A DNA stretch of 64,000 bases from Apteryx mantelli (lineage: Eukaryota > Chordata > Aves > Apterygiformes > Apterygidae), in the NCBI RefSeq assembly GCF_036417845.1, contig NC_089983.1, forward strand, positions 20,117,207 through 20,181,206, given 5' to 3'. Position numbers and translations under genes: made by a program. Positions 39,354-51,900 of the stretch are shown here, in pieces; the first letter of the stretch is position 1, and every line of letters begins with the position of its first letter. The notes beneath the pieces are model-generated. The model was given only the letters and a program-made list of their open reading frames with translations, was not told the DNA's origin and searched no databases.

Positions 39354-39361
39354 TGAGGTAG
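39354..39361 (-). promoter_or_regulatory. COL3A1: let-7 8-mer seed match in COL3A1 3'UTR
   Basis: Reads CTACCTCA on the - strand, about 0.41 kb after the stop, preceded by AA. Confidence 0.55.
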
Positions 39362-39485
39362 TTGAAACAGGGAAGTCTTTCTAGCTTTATGGACTGCATC
39401 TTAGAAAGGAGGGTAAACTTTGGTACTGGGAGCAATCAGTGCTTTATAAATTGGCTAACATTCAACTAATAGAACACAGTGTTGT

Positions 39486-39491
39486 TTTATT
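39486..39491 (-). terminator. COL3A1: Candidate proximal poly(A) signal, COL3A1
   Basis: AATAAA on the - strand about 0.28 kb after the stop. Its use would keep only the proximal miR-29 site. Confidence 0.35.
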
Positions 39492-39513
39492 GAGTGTTGA
39501 AGTTTTTTTATTA

Positions 39514-39521
39514 TAGCACCA
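39514..39521 (-). promoter_or_regulatory. COL3A1: miR-29 8-mer seed match (proximal) in COL3A1 3'UTR
   Basis: Reads TGGTGCTA on the - strand about 250 bases after the stop. It would be present in both short and long UTR forms if polyadenylation uses 39486 or beyond. Confidence 0.65.
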
Positions 39522-39770
39522 CGGAGACATGTTTTGAAGATGGAATTTGGTGTAAAAAAAAAAAAACAGCAAAAAGCATTTTTATTGTACTTTGTGTAAT
39601 AGCAAAAACATTAACCCTTGATATCAAATTAATTTTTCCCCCAGAAATTTTCTTAATAAATAACTGGGATACGGATGGTCACCTGTACTAGCTGACAAGT
39701 TTAAAACAAAGGAGCACAGTTGGAATGTGAATTTGTTTGCTGGGGTTTCAGAAAGAGCAAGATCTTTGAT

Positions 39771-39917
39771 TTATAAGAAGCAGACTGGGCCAATGTCCAC
39801 ACCAAATTCCTGATCAGGACCACCAATATCTATGGGTGCAATATCAGTCACAGGCAACCTCATTGTCTTGCGTGTTCTGTATTCAAAGACTGTTTTACCC
39901 CATTTGCCAGTGTGTTT
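39771..39917 (-). CDS. COL3A1: COL3A1 exon 52, terminal coding part (147 bp)
   Basis: Encodes [20 protein letters not shown] onward to [10 protein letters not shown] and TAA. It holds cysteine 8 of the C-propeptide. Acceptor cag. Confidence 0.98.
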   Translation of the reverse strand, partial: KHTGKWGKTVFEYRTRKTMRLPVTDIAPIDIGGPDQEFGVDIGPVCFL

Positions 39918-42900
39918 CTGTGAAATTAAAGAGAAAAAAAACATGTCAGAAATCAGAGTTGGGCCATATGGAAGTTATCGTACAGTTTACTGTATTCCAT
40001 ACTTGTTTTTCCCCATATAATGTGCTCTTCCCCACAATATGAAAACTTTTATGCCCGTTAGCTCCTTAGAAATGAATACGTTTATAACCATTCTTCATTT
40101 CTGGTCAGCCACTGGACCTTTTATGCGAGACATTGTGGTGTTCTAGCCCCTCGCTGCTCAGAAAAGATGTGTGCCTGTGGGCAGCAGAGTACTCGAGCTG
40201 TGCCAGCTCTCTGACTTAGGATCAAAATACACTGTGTGCTGGGAGACTGCACAGATGGTTACTTTCTTTGGAAAGTGGTTTTGCTCCTGGGAAAAAGTGG
40301 TAGCAGTAATGAGGTAGCTTTTCATGTTCATATTAAAGAAATGGCCACAAAGTAGATACATTCATGCATCCTTAAAATGCAGTTTTTGCAGTATATGTTG
40401 GTGTCTGTTATGCTTTTGGAACCTTATACAACACCATCTGCAATTTCTGCTTCCTGCTGTTTATTTTTTACAGAAAAGGCTGCAGATGCTCCTAGACAAG
40501 CATGCTTTTAGATTTGACTGTTCCTCTTTGGTACTTTCTGCTGCAGTAAGCAAGGCACAGTGACTAGCAATGTTCAGGGCTGAAAAATGCCTGTTTTTGC
40601 CCCTTCCCATAGTCATCATCCATGTGACTGGTTTGAAGCAGCTAGCCTTGATCTTTTTGCACAGCTTGATTTACCTACTACTGCTCCTAGTTTTAGAGTT
40701 GAGATGGGGTTTGGATCAAAAATTGGTCACTGTGACTTCATTGTAGGCCTCTGTCTGACTTGGGCTCAAAAGAGAGGAGATAACTGTAAAGCACGGATTT
40801 AAATAGCAGCTCACCTCACTTTCTACGGTTGCTACAAGAGCCACACTTTTGGTGTAACGAATCTACATAACCCCAATTAGGTGCAACTATGTCCTTTCTT
40901 TACCCAGGTCATGCAAAGCTCTCTCATCGATTATTCAGGGTCTAGTCCTCTAGAGGAAATCAGTTATTAGATTATCATCCTAAAATCTTGTTTACTTACG
41001 GTACAGCCATCCTCCAGAACAGCATATGTGAATTTGCTGTTTCCTTCAGCCTTGATCTCACTTTCCACAGAGCTCATCAGTTTCAGGGCTTTTTTAACAT
41101 TTCCACTGTCTTGATCCATGTAGGCAATGCTGTTCCTGCAGTGGTAAGTGATGTTCTGAGAGGCCCGGCTAGAGAGGATCCTGAGGAACGCCAGCTGAAC
41201 TTCCGAGACGTCCTCTGGAAGCTCAGGATCTCCATAGCTGAACTGCAGAATACAACACATAAGCGAGATCTTTGATTTAGTCATGTCTAGGGGCTGCTAG
41301 TGTAGTAACTATTTCACCCATTAAATATTAGCATGGTTTGATTCCATAATATTGCTTATTTCTTGGTAAGTTACAATGTATGTGAGTAAAATATATGTAC
41401 TACCCTTTGGGCTGCTTACTGTGGTGGTATAGTTCTTACCTGGAAGCCTCCATTCATAGCTTCTCCAAACCAAATATGTTTCCTTTCACTGCTTTGACTG
41501 GTCCACCAGTTTTTCCTTGGCACAGTGCTGGGGTTAGCATTGAGGCATGTCTCGCCAGTTTCCATATTACAGTATACTTTAATAGCATCCATCTTGCAAC
41601 CTTGGTTAGGATCAATCCAGTACTCTCCTATGGGTGAACAAAATATTGAAAGGCTTACAATATTTGGAGAGAAATTCAAATGTATGATGTGAGGATTATC
41701 TCTCTTCCAGATTCCTGAACCAAATTAGGAAGTATGTTATTTTTGACAGAAGAGATGCCACAGAAAAGAGTAAGATGATATACAAATAAACAAATATGCT
41801 CATTTGAGTAGTGTAAGGTGACTGACACTTGAAATAAATATAGAACTTTATTTTTTATAGTTCTTATCCAGAAAAGGATTTAAACATATACTTATATATA
41901 TGTATAATATTATACTTACTTATAAGCACAAAAGGAGCAGAATTGAAGTCTGTGCATATACTGTGTATATGCATAGTCACTTGAATATGATTATTATATC
42001 TATCATCTTTATCATGACATTTTCAAAAAAAAAAAATCCCCAAACCAAAACTTTTTTATAGCAGATCTCTGCATTCCAATACTTAAGGACAATAGTATTC
42101 AGCAAAAATCAAGATCTGCTGCCATTGGTATAAATAAAAAGCTAACATACCGCTCTTGAGCTCAGGATGGCAGAATTTCAGATCTCTGCAGTTACGAGCT
42201 GGATTCTTCCGTGACCCATCAGGACTAATGATGTTTTCAATCTGGTTGTTAATTGATTTCATTGAAGATATAATGTCACCCAGGTTTATCTCATTTTCTT
42301 TTGGCTCATCTCGATATTCATACCCATAGCCCGATGGACCTTTTTCACCAGCACCCATGCCAACCACACCGCCGCCACAACATGGACCAGGAGGACCAGA
42401 AGGACCAGGAAGACCGGGTTGGCCTGGTGGACCCTGAAAAATAAAGAACATGATGCTGAGTAAAGAAAGATCACAAGTTCAAATTAGCAGTCTGTGTGGA
42501 CCCTAATATTAAAACACATGAGAATTCTCACAGAAACATTTATTTTACTTACTAAATAACGCCATTTATTAGGTATGAACATTTGTTAGAGATCCTGTCT
42601 TCCTAAACTTGAAATTTTCTTTTCCTAATTTTGTCAGACTGTGACTGGCCTTCTTCTATCTGGACTTTGGGAAGGAAAAAGAACCTTTTTCACGAAAATC
42701 CAGAGAATGGCCATTCCTTGGCTTTAAAAGAAGTACCATGAGCTGTGCTAATGACCTTTGCAGTGTTGGCTTCCCTAGAGGTGTGTGGAAAACTGTATCC
42801 CTGTTCTGTAGCTTCTAAAACAAAATGGGAGTCTGTGATCTGAAGTAAAGAGTTCCTACTTTCCCATTGTACATGGAAAAGGTCAACAATTATGTGGAAC

Positions 42901-45900
42901 TAACACAAAACCCAGTAAATCAATAGTTACACTGAGCTATAACTGATTTGTACTTTTTTGGACTTGGACACAATGGGTAGATACCTCCTACCACAAACTC
43001 GATCCCTGAAGTACAAAATGCTCTGAGGGAGATATTTAAATGGGGGAGAGTCCTATTTTTAATGAGCAATGTCTAAAGTATTTGTTTACATGGAGTGTGC
43101 ACAATTTACTTACTGCAGGGCCACTTTCACCTCTGTTACCACGCGGGCCAGGAGGACCAATTGGACCGGGGTAACCACTTGTACCATCTTTTCCAGGGGG
43201 GCCAGCTGGTCCTGGGGGACCCTAGAACAATGGTGAACACATATAATATGGTCAAAATCGTTTACAAGATAATCTCAATTTTAGAAATGTTTTGTGAGAG
43301 ATTTCAAACATTTCTGTATGATTTATCAGGCGTTTCCTTTTTCTTCAGTAGTTGTCTGTTAAGATCACCATATTTTTTGTGTGCAAATACTCTGAATCTT
43401 ACAGTTATACCAAATAGGGAGTTTTTCTTACCCTTGCACCTGAAGCTCCTGGACTTCCAATTGCACCCTGTGGACCCAGAGGTCCCTGTGAAGAAAAGAT
43501 AAATGATATACTTCTCAATTTGCTAGTTTGCAGCTAGCTGGATGTACCTTAAATGAAGACAATGAAAACATCTTTAAAATTATATAAAAACACATCATTA
43601 TAGAAGATTGTATCAGATATAAGAAAGAATGATTGCCATTCTTTAACCAGAAAAAAATTATCAAATGCTCTCTAAATGAAAAAATATTAGTAATGGTTCT
43701 CATTCAAAATGCAAGAAAGCCAGCTGACTTCAACAAGCTTTGGATGAAATCTTATCTATCTTCCTAGTTATACTCTCCAAATGCTGCAGTTTTAATCATA
43801 CTACCAAAGTTATTTAAAGAATTTGGCAAGCATCAACATGTTTAAAAGTGCATTAAAAATTGCTGGTTTATTTATGGATGTGCCATAAAGAACTAAACCA
43901 TACATTTAAAAATGATTAATCATATCACTGTCATAATGTAAATGAAGAAAATTTATCAGATTTAATTTTATTCATGATATAAATAAGACAACAGGGTATG
44001 CTGTGTTGTTAAACAGGTTGGTATTTACGGTTAACACTTCCATCTTTTTGGCATCACTGATAGAGCACTAGATGAATTTTGGTTTCTTGATTATCACTTA
44101 TATGAGAAGAAGCTGTGCTGTCATTGTTCTTTTCAATATAAATCCCTCTTTAAATTTTGACCTGTCATAAATACCTACGGTGTGCTGTCTATTACCCTTC
44201 AATTATTTTAGCTATTAAGAATTGTTCAAAATGGTAATGTCTGTTTACAATTCAGTTGTTCACAAAGTTTACAGTTTCATACCCATTTGGCCTAATTTTA
44301 ATTACTGTAAAAGATGTGTGACAAAAGAGAAATATTTGGACTCTGAGTAGCTTTTTCATAAATTTAGATGTATGTCTAGCATAAATTTCTCATAGACATA
44401 GATATTTCAACCCCTATTTCTATCTTTGACAATTTAATCAGGAATAACCTATGAAAATGAGTGTAAAAGAATGTTTGTTCCAGTCAAAGAGAGAAGCATA
44501 ATTCAAAGGGATTTTAGCAAACCCAGCTTTAGCTCCTAGCAGCCTCTTTATTTATCCTTATTTTAGGTTGAATCAGGGAACCTGGACCTCTGAATACACT
44601 TGACAATCAAAATACACAGGTTCCTCAGTAAATTAGCTAAGCCTAATTAGGTACCTGGAACCCAAACCACAGAAGATAAGAACACAACTGTAATTCCCCA
44701 AATAATGCAAAATACTCACAGGAGGACCAGGGAGGCCAGGGTTACCAGGAAATCCTCTGTGACCCTTTATGCCATTGCTACCTCGTTCACCAGTTTCACC
44801 TTTATCACCACGAGGACCTTGAGGACCCTTTAGAAGTAGATTTGTAATAAAAGCAATATGTAAAGAAATAAGAAAAAAAAGCCCAAATAGCAGAAAATAG
44901 TGAATATATGATATCACAAATACTTTAAATAGGACTTACAGCAGGACCACGAGCACCAGCAGGACCAGTAGAGCCAGGAGGGCCAGGTGGACCCTGTGAC
45001 ATGATAAGAATAAGATGGTATGGATCAGTTGCCATTGCCTAGATCACCTTTTTATTTCCAGATAAGCAGTATGGTCAAAGCCTAAAGCTGTTCAGAAACT
45101 AGGGGGAGCTTCATGCACTAATTAATCAGCTTTATCCAGTTCATTTTTCTATCAGTGTTTGTTCTACCCAGCTGTTTGTCTGCACCAAAACATGCCCATG
45201 TGCATGACACGTAGTTCTTTCTGTGAGGTGCTCAGTGTTCAGGCTGTGCTGATGTCAGCATTTCTTGGAAATAACTTGAAATCTTCCAGAGTGCTTAACT
45301 CCCTTAGTTACATAACATAGCTTGTGCTGCGTGGGCATCAGATGGGATGGAAATTAAGATAGGGCCTTGTGGGACGGTGTGCTTTTTGGCATCCTAAGAA
45401 GCATGTGGGTTTTGAGCTTAATCTATGTACAGTTATTAGCAATATAAACTGCGACATCTTTTCCCTCAGCAGTCTTGTAAGAGAGGTCCTCAATGCTAAG
45501 AAACTGACAGTAACAAATGATGGTAGCTGACTATTCCAAACTTACTCACACTGCATGAAATGGACTGTGCATGTGAAAGGTAAGTAAATAACCAGTAAGT
45601 TATTTGCTTTGGTCTTACCTGAAATCCTCTTTCACCAGCTTTTCCAGGTGCACCATTGTTACCTGCAGGTCCAGGGTGACCAGGAGGTCCAGGAGGGCCA
45701 GGAGAGCCACTTTCACCACGGTCACCCTGCAGATAGATAGAGTCACGGTTGACAGGATAAGGAATTTAATAGTTTATTGAACTACAATATAAAGTGTATA
45801 TTCAGTGGAGGTTAAGAGATGCAAGGAACAAGTCACATGGCACAGAATTATTTACATATCTGGATATCTCTTTATAACATTTATTTGGCAATCTAAAGAT

Positions 45901-48900
45901 ATTATTGGTGGTTCCTTACTTTGCCTCCTGGGGATCCATCACGTCCAGGCGACCCATCTGAGCCAGGGTTACCCTGGAAAAACAGGGTGGCACAGTTTAT
46001 TTATAAGATGAATTATGAATAGACAGAATGTTTTCCACTAAGCTGAAATAATGCTCATCAGAACAAGAGAGTTTTCAAGGAGGAAGAGTTCAAGGAGTTT
46101 GAGGAACCCATAAAAGGTCTATCAGACTTGTATTATTTTACAAGAGTATGGGCGGGGCAGTCTCTTGCTCGCTTCCAAGTGAGACAGAGACATGGTCCAA
46201 AGGTTGTAAAAGGTATAGCAGAGAGAGCAGGCTACACCATCTTACATGAGAATGTAGGCCCTTGCCCATCACGCATTTCAGGGAGGCTTTGTGAACCTTA
46301 AAGCATATTTACTCCCTGATTCTCCTGTATGTAATTCATAAGCTAGCAGGAGGATCCAAGACATCCACTCACATCTCTACCAGGTTCTCCAGGTAGACCT
46401 CTTTGTCCAACAGGACCCTGTGGACCGGGAGCACCCCGTTCTCCTGGGGCACCATTGGTGCCTGGTCTACCGTCTTCACCCTGAACAAAAAGGAAAAGGA
46501 TTTCACTGAAGATAATGTGCTTATAAAAACGCCATCATACTACACAGCTCTAATTAAATAGGCAGTGATCATAAAGGAGACCCAATATTGTGATGGTCCG
46601 GTGTGCCTTTGGTGATAGCAAGTATTTGGAAGAAGAAGGAGAAAAATTTGTCCAAGCTGGTTTCTTTCTTGTTTACACCGCACACTCATGACAGCTACAG
46701 GTACTTTTTCCTCCCCTTGGTGTTGCACACACTGCTATCTATCTGGCTCACTGTCACGTACATTAAGAGGGTTCTACACAAATAGCTAGTAAATATTCAT
46801 GCAATACCATTGAAACTGGTTGCTTATTGCTTTGTTAAATACAAAATAATAAGCAGGTACTGTCACTTGTTATGTGCTCAAAAACAATGGCCAAAGCAGT
46901 TAACAAAAAATGCCAGTCTATCACAATATTAGTGATAAAATAAAACATGCCGCACACCTCCTTTTCTTGAGGGAGGTGAAAGTATTTTCATATTTGGGTT
47001 ATAATATTTGGGCAAGATATATACCGAGGAATAATCAAAGATAAACAGCCAACAGTGATGAAACTATTAGTGAAAACTTATCCCAAGGAGAGTTATCGGG
47101 CAATTACCCTCTTAGTGTAGCTGATATATATAGAATATACTTCTAGATAATCTAATCCAAGAATCTTGGTAATACAGGTTAAAGACAACCTCACATACCA
47201 CAGCTGTTGGTTACTGGACATTTTAGAGCTTGATTTTATGGATATAAACCCAAATAACTGTAAATTCTATAGTCTCTGAAATAATTCAGAAGAGTGATCA
47301 ATTTTCACTTATCCAAAAATCCTATGAATAAAAGAAAGATTATGATCGTTAAAAAGTGCTGCACATTCATTACTTTTTGTAACTCCAGACTATTTCTAAC
47401 AGCGGAATTAGATTTGTTGCATTAGCTTTGAGGATGATTGCTTCAATAAAGGCACTCTCACCTTTGCACCTGCCATACCAGCTGGACCTGCTGGACCACG
47501 CAGACCTGGTAAGCCTGTGTTACCACGGCCACCAACGATACCTTGAGGACCTGGTTCACCTGGCGCTCCCTGTTTAAGAAAAGGTCAGTTCTGTCAATAC
47601 GCCGTTGAGCCTCTTTTACATTCTTATTCTTGACAAACATAATCACAATCTATTGATACAACAGTTACTGGATAGACGTGTACATACCCTTTCTCCTCGT
47701 GCACCTGGTGGCCCTTTTTCACCTGGTGAGCCAGGCTCACCTCTTGTTCCAGCAGGCCCCGGACTGCCAGGAGAACCAGCGCTACCAGGGGGTCCGGGAG
47801 GCCCATCCTTGCCTGCAGGCCCTGCACTGCCAGGCGGACCTGGATTGCCCTAAATTTTTTTTTTTTAAAAAGAAGAGAGTGAGCAATATCATCTGAACCA
47901 GTATCACATGCTTACTGGTGTTGATCTTTCCTCATGAAAGCCAGCCAGACTTGATTCATTGCCTAAAGGTGGATTTAGGGCCCAACCTTTATGTACCTGA
48001 ATCTGATCTGGTTTTATATAGAGAATTAATCCCTTCACCTACAGCTTTTGAACGCCTTTTAAACCAGATTTTTTTTTTTTCTCCCTTATGTCTGGATACA
48101 TGGTTTTCATAATGCAACAAATGCACATTTGGGATGCCCAATGTTTGTAATTTCCCCACCCAGGGGAAATTCTTTATCCAGGGTTCTGACACAGAAACTT
48201 CAAACAGTAGCAGTCCCAGCTGATTTCTGGAATCACTCATGCCGGATACCCCTATTTATCCAAGACACACTTTTGAGGTGGTGTCTTAGACATGTGCAGA
48301 ATGAAATGTTTTTCATTAAAATTCTTAGCTTAGCCAATCAATGGAAAGAACTGCATTGGCTTTAATGGTACCTTAAATAAAATTCCTGGTTTTCTTATTG
48401 TTCAGCAGTATTCTAAATTGCATCTGTCTGTAACCGTAAGACAGAAAATAAAAATCTGTTTATTCAAATCTAAAAGTTTTCTTATTTCATATCTCAGTGT
48501 TACCATACAACAATAGAACAATTATAATTTTTATTTAAAAATGTGACAATCCATTGTACTCTTTGTCCTTTCTTAATTTTTGAAGAATCAAAAATCAGTT
48601 TCTAATTTTTACTATGTAAAAGTCAAAAGTAGGTGCATGTTGAACAAGCAAATATTATTATGGAACAGCTTTTCTTCATGAACAGATAATGCATAAAATA
48701 CTGGAAATAGTTGAGGTGCAAGCATTCATTTTTATAGAAAGACACTGCAGACTAGACAGGTAGATTAAACTTCACTTGTGGACCACATCACAAGAAAGGA
48801 GCTTTCTGCACCTTATTCATTTTAAACTCCTCTGTCCCAAGCTAATTAAATCTTATGCTATTCCATTCTCCAGATAACTAAAACCAACCTCAAGAGTGAT

Positions 48901-51900
48901 CTACAAAATGTAGTTTTGAAAACTGTATTGGGGCAAGACCCTGAAATGAATATTTCTTGCATCATAAGAGAGCAAGGAGAAAACAGGATGTCCTTGACCA
49001 ACAGAAATACGTTAGGACCTGATCCAAATCCCAGGGTAGCTGGCAAAAGAACTCCACTAACTTCCATGGGCTTTGGAAAGCAAATCCTATGAGAAAAAGG
49101 TGTACCAAGATAGTAAGTGAAAGAATTGCTGTCCCAGACAAGATAAGAGGAGAATAAGCCTGCCTTTGCATTTTTTTTTTTTTTCCCCTACAGCCAAATA
49201 TCATATTCAGGATACTTTTGCTTGTATTGTATTTATGTCAAGGTACATACAGCTTTTTACAGTTTAATACAGTAATATGTTTAAATGCATCTGTAATATA
49301 AGAATAAAAGAATGGTAAGACAACTTACGTTGTTACCAGGGGGACCAGGTAGACCACGAGCACCAGGGAAACCAGCAGCACCCTACAATATATCAATGCT
49401 TTTAGTTGTCAGTTTCTGAAGATCAGAAAAAAAATGTGAACAAATTAATCTCTATATGAAAGCTGACTTTGGATTATATTTAGCTGTTTTGCATAGAACC
49501 TGAATTACATTTCCTGGAACTGAACATGAACTTCAAAATTGTAACTTTTTTTTTGCAAGAGGTGGTTTTGTATGTCCCTCAAAGGTGAACTAATGGGCTC
49601 AGAGAAACTGGCAAAGATAGCATGTAAATCTAATAACAACAACTGTTGAGATAAGCCATTTTATAGCTTCAGGTCATTATCCCAAAAGCTATTTTGGCAC
49701 TTCACATATATTCAAACCAATGGAAGCCAGATCACTAAATACCTCAACCTTAATTACTCCATGTGGAATATTTTGATTATTCTTGAACACTTGAATTATT
49801 CTTGATTAAAGTCACTGAAGTTCTTGTGCGTCATTCACAGAATGTTTGCTGTAATAAACAGAGCCATTTATCAGTGACTAAGTCAAGGAGATACTCACAG
49901 GTCCTCCAGGAGATCCACGTTCTCCTTTTGTTCCTTGGGGACCAGGTGGACCCTATATGGAAGGAAGCAGATACAGTAACATGACTTACTTGAAAAACAG
50001 ATAAAAAAGTTATAGAAAGTGCCATTAAGTTTCAAGCAGTTCAAATGCTTGCACTCAGACATGGCAGTGACCTGAGGGAGGACTGAAGCAGCCTCTCTTC
50101 ATTTGTAGCATTGAGGAACAGTCAATACTTACTGGTGCACCAGAACCACCTTGGGGACCTGCAGCTCCGGGGGGTCCAGCCTCTCCTCTTAGACCAGTCG
50201 GGCCTCTTTCTCCTTTCCCACCAGGTTCGCCATTTTGGCCCTGTAGAAAAATTAAAATGCATACAAGTTCTGATTTGTTAAAAGTCTGCTGAGATCATGC
50301 TGCCTTCCTTTAGTATCCCTTACTATGACTCAAAAAACGCAGACAATATCACAATGTGTGACCAAGTACAGAAAGAGCAGCAAATGTAGTGAATGTATGT
50401 AGTGAACATGTAAGTTAAAGTGTGTCACAGTCAGTCTTTCTAAGATGGTACTGAATTTAAGAGAAATGAAATACAACCAATAATCACATTTAATTGCCTT
50501 TAAGTATTCATACTTACAGGAGCTCCAGGGAAGCCAGCAGGTCCTGGGAGACCTTGTTCTCCTCGCTCACCCTATAGAAAACAATATGCCAATGATGGAA
50601 AATGTTAGAAAAACAATTTTCACCTATGAAGTCTGAGGACATTCTCATGCATATAGCTGAAGCTTCTCTGTCATATCAATCTTTAGAGGAAAAAAAAAGA
50701 ACAGTTGCTCCTGAGCTCTATAGACTGTTCAGTAATTATTTGATAATTATCTAATATGTGACAAACTGTTCTCAGTTATACCTGTATAAAGTCTCAGTAT
50801 AATCTATGGTGTTCCCCATATACAGCTCAGATTGATGTTTTACTAGTCTGAAGTATAAATATAGCAGTATGATATTTTTAAAAGTTTACTTAATTGTAAG
50901 ACAGAAATGAAACAACAACAAAAAAAGACATCCCTGTGCTCTGTTCGTGAACCACTGCCCACTGCCCCTTGAACCGCTTGCCCTGAACTGTCACCCCAGC
51001 AAACTGGTCCCTTTACAGCATTAAAAGTATTGATTTTCTGAAGTTCTTAGCATCTGTAAATCCCAGGAGTCAACAGGAGCTGAATGTGCTTTGTCTGACT
51101 TGAACTCAAGCCATATATGTTCTTGATGATAGGAAAAATTTACACAACTGATGTCTGGACCAGGCTAGAGGAGCTGCGGTAAGATTACGATGGAACAGAA
51201 GTACTCTTACTTACAGGACCACCACGGACACCCATTGGACCTGGGGCGCCTGCTGGACCAGTCTCTCCCTGCAAGAAACACAAATGTTCACTACATAATT
51301 CTTTCTCTTCCAAGGAGACAGTCACTAAGGCGACTGTTTACAGCATCACACATCACTACAGAGGATATTTTACCTTATCTCCAGGTGGGCCAGCAGGACC
51401 AGGAGGGCCGATGGGACCTACATTACCCTATACAATTAGAAAATAACATGTTTTGTATCAAAATATGACAGTGTTAATTCATCTATTATGGTCAGCTTAA
51501 ACATGCTGCTAGAGGTATTTAAAGGAAAGTAAATCTACAATGCCATTGTGTTATTCAACTTGGTATTTTGGATTGCCACTTTGCGATCCAACACTTTGTG
51601 ATGCGAGAGATCTCTGACTGATTTCTCATTACTTTTTCCCCATACACAGTTGATCCAAAGCCATCTTAAGTTAATAGGTCTCTTTCAATGATGCACAATG
51701 AAAGTCATTCATTGGCCTAACTTGTCGTACATACACTTTATATATATTTTTATTTATTTATTTATTTATATAAAAAACTGCTCTGTATTTCTTCAGGATG
51801 GTTTAGACATCTCTTGACCAGCTCCTTGACTTTTTTCCTTGAGAATTTAATATGTATCTTATACTTTGAAACACATTTTTTATCCTCCAACTCAAAAAAG

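Larger units (their letters stand above)
38870..39770 (-). other. COL3A1: COL3A1 3'UTR (extent inferred)
   Basis: Non-coding sequence after the COL3A1 stop, read leftwards. AATAAA signals on the - strand lie at 39581-39586, 39507-39512, 39486-39491 and 38894-38899. These allow a short UTR (about 0.2-0.3 kb) and a long one (about 0.9 kb). The long form would include the second miR-29 site (39051) and the let-7 site (39354). Confidence 0.6.

Noticed and set aside
40310..40317. Another let-7-like octamer on the - strand
   Set aside because: It lies in COL3A1 intron 51, so it is not in the mature mRNA.
42151..42433. Alternative assignment of the - strand gene to COL1A1, COL2A1 or COL1A2
   Set aside because: The Cys-Cys knot at the helix end, the [11 protein letters not shown] terminus and the COL5A2 neighbour fit only COL3A1.
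43095..43502. 135-codon open frame on the + strand
   Set aside because: It runs antisense through COL3A1 exons 48 and 47; the lack of stops comes from the collagen codons on the other strand.
47605..47853. Collagen-like translation on the + strand (PGGPxSP repeats)
   Set aside because: Gly (GGN) and Pro (CCN) codons are reverse complements, so the antisense of a collagen exon also looks collagen-like. The real exon is on the - strand with proper splice sites. The same applies to 53197-53391 and 3940-4125.
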